Assembly (NCBI GenBank): GCA_023432005.1
Contig: JAEYVF010000058.1
Location: 1 to 16,619, forward strand
Length of the DNA stretch: 16,619 nt
DNA from: Actinomycetes bacterium
GTDB taxonomy: Bacteria > Actinomycetota > Actinomycetes > Actinomycetales > Microbacteriaceae
Reading direction: 5' to 3'
Of this stretch, positions 14,004-16,619 are shown piece after piece (positions within the stretch are counted from its first letter, which is position 1; each line of letters starts with the position of its first letter). Below the pieces are notes generated by a model. The model ran no database searches and was not told the origin of the DNA. It saw only the letters and a list, made by a program, of their open reading frames with translations. A program made the translations under genes and the position numbers.

Positions 14004-15241
14004 CGTTCGTGCTCCAGTTCATGCGGCACCGTGATGTGCACCGAGGTGCCCGCCCCGGGGCTGCTCCAGACGCGCACGCGTCCCCCGAGGCGCTCGATCC
14101 GGCCGCGCACGGATTCGCTGAGCCCCAGCCGGTCGTGCGGAACCGCGGAGGGGTCGAAGCCGACCCCCTCGTCGACGATCGTCACGCTCGCCCCGCGCGC
14201 GTCGCTCGCGATCGACACCCACGCCTCGGAGACACCCGCGTGTCGCGCGATGTTGACGAGGCACTGCTCGACCGCGCCGCGGAGCGCATCGGCGAGCGGA
14301 TGGGGCAGTGCGGAGAGGATGCGCGCATCGCCCTCGACGGCGACGCGCAGGCCGCCCGCCTCGGCGACCGCGCGGATCCAATCGCCGGCCTCTGCATCCG
14401 CCCCCACCTCGGCGTGCAGCACGGGCAGCATGGCGCTCGACTCGAGGCCCCGCTCGATCATCGCGCGCTCGGCGGCGCTCAACGGCCCGGGCTCCCGCGC
14501 CCCGAGTGCCGCGAGCGTGCCGAGGAGGCTGTCGTGGAGCTGCGCGATCGACTCCCGCCCCTCGAACTCCCGCACGCGCCGCACGCGCATCCGCCGATCC
14601 GCCGCGTCGAGGGTGGCCGTACGGCCCCGCGATCGGGCGCGCGCGAGGGGGAAGGCGGCGTAGCTCAGCCCGAGTCCCACCGCGAGGAGGAGGGGCGGGG
14701 CGTCGAAGCGGTACGGCAGGCCGACGAAGAGTCCCGTGACCGCGATGGTGATCTCGAGCCCGGCGTAGCCGGCGAGGCCGCCCACGATGCCGCCCGACCA
14801 CCGGTCGGCGGTGGCCCACGTGATGACGCCGATGCTCTTGGAGATCGACAGCAGGAAGCCGGCCGTGCCGGCGTAGGCCTGGGCGGGCGACCCGGCGACA
14901 GCGACCGTGAGCGCGCAGAAGCCGGCGAGCGCGATGACGGTCAGCACGAGGTAGGTGCGGATGCTGAGCGGATCGAAGCGGAACGCGAGGTACTCGCACA
15001 CGGTGAGCACGATCAGCGGGATGGGGAGCCACGGCACGAGGCTTCCGGGCTGACCGAGCACGAGCAGCAGGCTCTGCGCGATGAGCACGCCGAACAGCGT
15101 GAGGTTCATCGCGGTACCTGCCGTGATGAGGGCGGCACGCGTGGTGACGGCAACCTCGCGCAGAGGGAAGATCCAGGCTCCGTTGAAGGAGACGGCATCC
15201 CCCGTGACCCCGGTGTCCGCATCACGCGTCGTGCGTGCCAT
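14000..15241 (-). CDS. Membrane sensor histidine kinase (DesK-like), no adjacent response regulator
   Basis: A 413-residue sensor kinase with about six membrane segments in residues 33-210. A basic linker precedes the dimerisation helix SIAQLHDSLLGTLAAL with His236. The ATPase domain has the N box Asn330 (EQCLVNIARHAG), the G1 box DEGVGF (357-362) and the G2 box LGLSESVRGRIERLGG, so it looks active. The start is ATG 15241: TACCCT lies seven bases upstream on the minus strand, a leaderless arrangement, whereas an open frame extending to 15277 would bury that box in the gene. It overlaps the following kinase-like gene by 4 bases. Unlike the kinase at 5409 it has no regulator gene beside it. Confidence 0.88.
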   Translation of the reverse strand: MARTTRDADTGVTGDAVSFNGAWIFPLREVAVTTRAALITAGTAMNLTLFGVLIAQSLLLVLGQPGSLVPWLPIPLIVLTVCEYLAFRFDPLSIRTYLVLTVIALAGFCALTVAVAGSPAQAYAGTAGFLLSISKSIGVITWATADRWSGGIVGGLAGYAGLEITIAVTGLFVGLPYRFDAPPLLLAVGLGLSYAAFPLARARSRGRTATLDAADRRMRVRRVREFEGRESIAQLHDSLLGTLAALGAREPGPLSAAERAMIERGLESSAMLPVLHAEVGADAEAGDWIRAVAEAGGLRVAVEGDARILSALPHPLADALRGAVEQCLVNIARHAGVSEAWVSIASDARGASVTIVDEGVGFDPSAVPHDRLGLSESVRGRIERLGGRVRVWSSPGAGTSVHITVPHELEHER

Positions 15242-15248
15242 GAGTTGA

Positions 15249-15254
15249 AGGGTA
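15249..15254 (-). promoter_or_regulatory. Leaderless-type -10 box of the sensor kinase pair
   Basis: TACCCT on the minus strand, seven bases before the ATG at 15241, with no Shine-Dalgarno sequence between. No clear -35 element is seen upstream. Confidence 0.5.
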
Positions 15255-15356
15255 GCGAGTGCCCCTCCCCCCGACACGCCCCTGTTGAGGGCGCGGCGGC
15301 GGACTCGCGGGGGAGGAGATGACCGGAGCGTTACCCCGGCGCGAGCGGCCGCGCAA

Positions 15357-15518
15357 CCCGATGTCGCGTCGACGGGCTACGACACGGCGTCGGGCGACGT
15401 GATCGCCCGACTGGACGCCGACTCCGAGCCGCCGCCCGAGTGGCTCGCGCACGTCGGAGAGGTGTTCGCCCGCCCGGAGGCACCGGATGCCGCCACGGGC
15501 TCGCGCCGCCGCGGCTAG
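15357..15518 (+). pseudogene. Remnant of a family 2 glycosyltransferase
   Basis: About 52 codons in one frame read like the donor-binding core of a GT2 enzyme: ASGDVIARLDADSEPPPEWL with the DxD-type DADS, then HVGEVFARPE...AATG, a pattern I associate with bacterial GT2 proteins. Nothing before about 15357 resembles the expected N-terminal domain, no good start or ribosome binding site is in frame, and the frame stops at a TAG shared with the MarR stop (CTAG). So at least three quarters of the gene is missing on both sides. It fills most of the gap between the kinase and MarR genes and appears to be decayed debris. Confidence 0.6.
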
Positions 15519-15976
15519 CCCGGCGTGCTCCCGGGGCTGCCCTCGCGCAGCGACGCGATCATGCTGCGCATGAGGCGCAGCGCCTCCGCTCGGTCATCGC
15601 GCGAGAGGCCGCTCAGCATCCGCAGCTCGACGGATCGCACGGCGGCGCTGGCCGTCTCCAGCCGCCGGCGGCCCTTCGCCGTGAGCTCGGCAGGCAGCGC
15701 CTTGCCGACGGGGGCCTCGGCGGGGCGGGTGACCTCCCCCGCGCGCTCGAGGGTCTGCAGCAGCACGTTCATCGACTGGCGGGTGACGAACGCCCCGCGG
15801 GCGAGCTCGGAGTTCGAGAGCCCGGGGCGCTGCGCGAGCAGCTCGAGGCATGCGTAGTGGGTGACCGTCATGCCGAGCGGGCGCAGCACCGCCTCCATCT
15901 CGACCCGCAGGGCGCTCGACGCCTCCTTGAGCAGGTAGCCGAGCGAGGTGCGCATGTCGACGAGGTCTTGACCCAT
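15515..15976 (-). CDS. MarR-family transcriptional regulator
   Basis: A 153-residue protein of normal MarR length. The winged helix covers about residues 30-100: MTVTHYACLELLAQRPGLSN, the helix-turn-helix ELARGAFVTRQSMNVLLQTLE, then a wing ending in AELTAKG. The family's DxRxxR wing signature is degenerate. The ATG at 15976 lies inside a palindromic operator and has no ribosome binding site, so a leaderless or near-leaderless mRNA is likely; ATG 15955 would be seven residues shorter. It is divergent from the VOC-fold gene, with two like palindromes between them, which strongly suggests autoregulation and control of that gene. Neighbouring VOC and AzoR-type genes suggest a quinone or electrophile response. 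Confidence 0.9.
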   Translation of the reverse strand: MGQDLVDMRTSLGYLLKEASSALRVEMEAVLRPLGMTVTHYACLELLAQRPGLSNSELARGAFVTRQSMNVLLQTLERAGEVTRPAEAPVGKALPAELTAKGRRRLETASAAVRSVELRMLSGLSRDDRAEALRLMRSMIASLREGSPGSTPG

Positions 15977-15992
15977 GTCAGCATTCTGACAT
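15975..15992. promoter_or_regulatory. MarR operator 1
   Basis: ATGTCAG-N4-CTGACAT: perfect 7-base arms around CATT, overlapping the MarR start codon. Its core TGTCAG-N4-CTGACA is identical to that of operator 2, whose centre is 25 bases away. Binding here would block the MarR promoter or start. Confidence 0.75.
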
Positions 15993-15996
15993 ATGG

Positions 15997-16020
15997 TTCG
16001 TGTCAGATAACTGACACGAA
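15997..16020. promoter_or_regulatory. MarR operator 2 in the divergent promoter
   Basis: TTCGTGTCAG-N4-CTGACACGAA: perfect 10-base arms around ATAA, ending at the ribosome binding site AAGGAG (16019-16024) of the VOC gene. It must overlap the VOC promoter; CTGACA (15986-15991) with TAACTG (16008-16013) is one weak promoter candidate. MarR proteins typically bind such 16-20 base inverted repeats. Confidence 0.8.
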
Positions 16021-16030
16021 GGAGCACCCA

Positions 16031-16399
16031 ATGCCCGCCATCGGCCCCGACTTCATCTCGCTGCAGGTGCGCGACGTCGACGCGTCGCAGTCGTTCTACG
16101 AGCGCTACCTCGGCCTCACGCGCTCGCCCGCCGGCCCGCCGCACGCGGTGGTCTTCGAGACCTCGCCCATCGCGTTCGCGGTCCGCGACATCGCGCCCGG
16201 CACCGAGCTCGCGGAGGTCGCGCGGCCCGGCACCGGCGTCGCGCTCTGGCTGCGCGCGACCGACGTGCAGGCGATCCACGACGCCCTCGCGGCCGACGGC
16301 CATGCGATCGTCGCGGCCCCGATCGACGGGCCGTTCGGGCGCACCTTCACCTTCGCCGATCCCGACGGCTATCACGTGACACTGCACGACGCGGCGTAG
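16031..16399 (+). CDS. VOC-superfamily (glyoxalase/bleomycin-resistance fold) protein
   Basis: A 122-residue single-domain VOC protein: ISLQVRDVDASQSFYERYLGL at the start and TFADPDGYHVTLHDA at the end. In metal-dependent members the first ligand is a His in the first strand and a later one the Glu in DPDGxxxEL; here the first strand has no His and the Glu position is Thr. It may therefore be a metal-free binding (sequestering) protein, or use other ligands. The ATG at 16031 has AAGGAG six bases upstream. It is divergent from and probably repressed by the MarR gene. Substrate unknown. Confidence 0.88.
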   Translation: MPAIGPDFISLQVRDVDASQSFYERYLGLTRSPAGPPHAVVFETSPIAFAVRDIAPGTELAEVARPGTGVALWLRATDVQAIHDALAADGHAIVAAPIDGPFGRTFTFADPDGYHVTLHDAA

Positions 16400-16415
16400 C
16401 CGGCCGGCCGGCCGG
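16400..16415. terminator. GC-only palindrome between convergent genes
   Basis: CCGG/GGCC repeats give a 16-base self-complementary tract in the 25-base gap between the VOC stop and the stop of the convergent reductase gene. It could form a short bidirectional terminator hairpin, but there is no U tract. Confidence 0.35.
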
Positions 16416-16424
16416 GCCCGCACC

Positions 16425-16619
16425 TCACGAGGCGAGGCGCAGGCTCCGGTCGGCGAAGGCAGCGGCCGCCTGGCGCGCGTCCAGGTGCGCGACGCGGCGG
16501 GCGGCATCCGCGTCGGCGGTCGCGAGGTTGGGGCGGAAGGCGACGGTCGTGATGTCGTCGATGCCGATCCAGCGCAGCCAGTCGTCGAGGAACGGCTGCT
16601 GGAAGTCGCTGCCGAAGGC
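16425..16619 (-). CDS. azoR: C-terminal part of an AzoR-type FMN-dependent NADH reductase (runs off the window)
   Basis: Sixty-four codons read from the right edge to a TGA at 16425-16427. The visible part, with FGSDFQQPFLDDWLRWIG and then IDDITTVAFRP, resembles the C-terminal region of FMN-dependent NADH:quinone reductases/azoreductases (AzoR/AcpD), where a conserved Tyr/Phe-Leu-x2-Trp/Phe-x-GI-x-D pattern precedes the last strand and helix. Such flavodoxin-fold enzymes reduce quinones and azo compounds by two electrons and are often controlled by MarR-type repressors. The start, FMN site and promoter lie outside the window. It converges on the VOC gene with 25 bases between stops. Confidence 0.7.
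   Translation of the reverse strand, partial: AFGSDFQQPFLDDWLRWIGIDDITTVAFRPNLATADADAARRVAHLDARQAAAAFADRSLRLAS

Noticed and set aside
15285..15356. Treating the GT2-like frame as an intact small gene starting at TTG 15285
   Set aside because: TTG start without a ribosome binding site, a non-homologous Arg-rich leader, and a body that is only the centre of a much longer family.

Overview
The window is very GC-rich, gene-dense DNA with many GTG starts, 4-bp ATGA/GTGA gene overlaps and leaderless-looking promoters. Together with a MaoC-MaoC-murB operon, a DUF2510 membrane protein and a palindromic intergenic repeat of a type I associate with Microbacteriaceae, this points to a chromosome of an actinomycete, most likely family Microbacteriaceae. 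The family assignment is inference. I see no tRNA, rRNA, CRISPR array, insertion sequence or phage gene.

Left part (1-7168). A minus-strand pair, a GT1-type glycosyltransferase (2857-1556) followed by an FAD-binding oxidoreductase (1509-124), ends in a strong hairpin at 81-118. It is divergent from a TetR-type repressor (2929-3567), which probably controls it; the set looks like a small-molecule modification module. Next comes a tightly coupled plus-strand operon: ABC ATPase, ABC-2 permease, DesK/NarL-type sensor kinase and NarL-type response regulator (3667-7168). This is a classic sense-and-export unit.

Middle part (7169-10493). A palindromic repeat (7174-7216) fills the gap between convergent genes. 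A minus-strand operon runs from 10066 to 7217 with 4-bp overlaps throughout: two MaoC/hot-dog dehydratase subunits, murB and a ribokinase-type sugar kinase. Upstream of it lies a second, diverged copy of the repeat, a very strong hairpin (10154-10189) and a 26-codon gene (10215-10295) in a locally AT-rich patch. That gene has an excellent ribosome binding site and a good promoter, and encodes an acidic peptide ending in CxxCQ. I do not recognise this peptide; it is the most interesting item in the window.

Right part (10494-16619). A MalY/PatB-like C-S lyase/aminotransferase (minus strand) is divergent from two paralogous four-TM membrane proteins, the second carrying an N-terminal DUF2510 domain. 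These converge, stop codon against stop codon, with a minus-strand pair: a complete membrane sensor kinase and a second membrane protein that looks like a kinase relative without a recognisable catalytic core; no response regulator is adjacent. A fragment of a family 2 glycosyltransferase survives upstream of that pair. The window ends with a MarR regulator divergent from a VOC-fold protein, two matching palindromic operators between them, and the C-terminal end of an AzoR-type FMN-dependent reductase.
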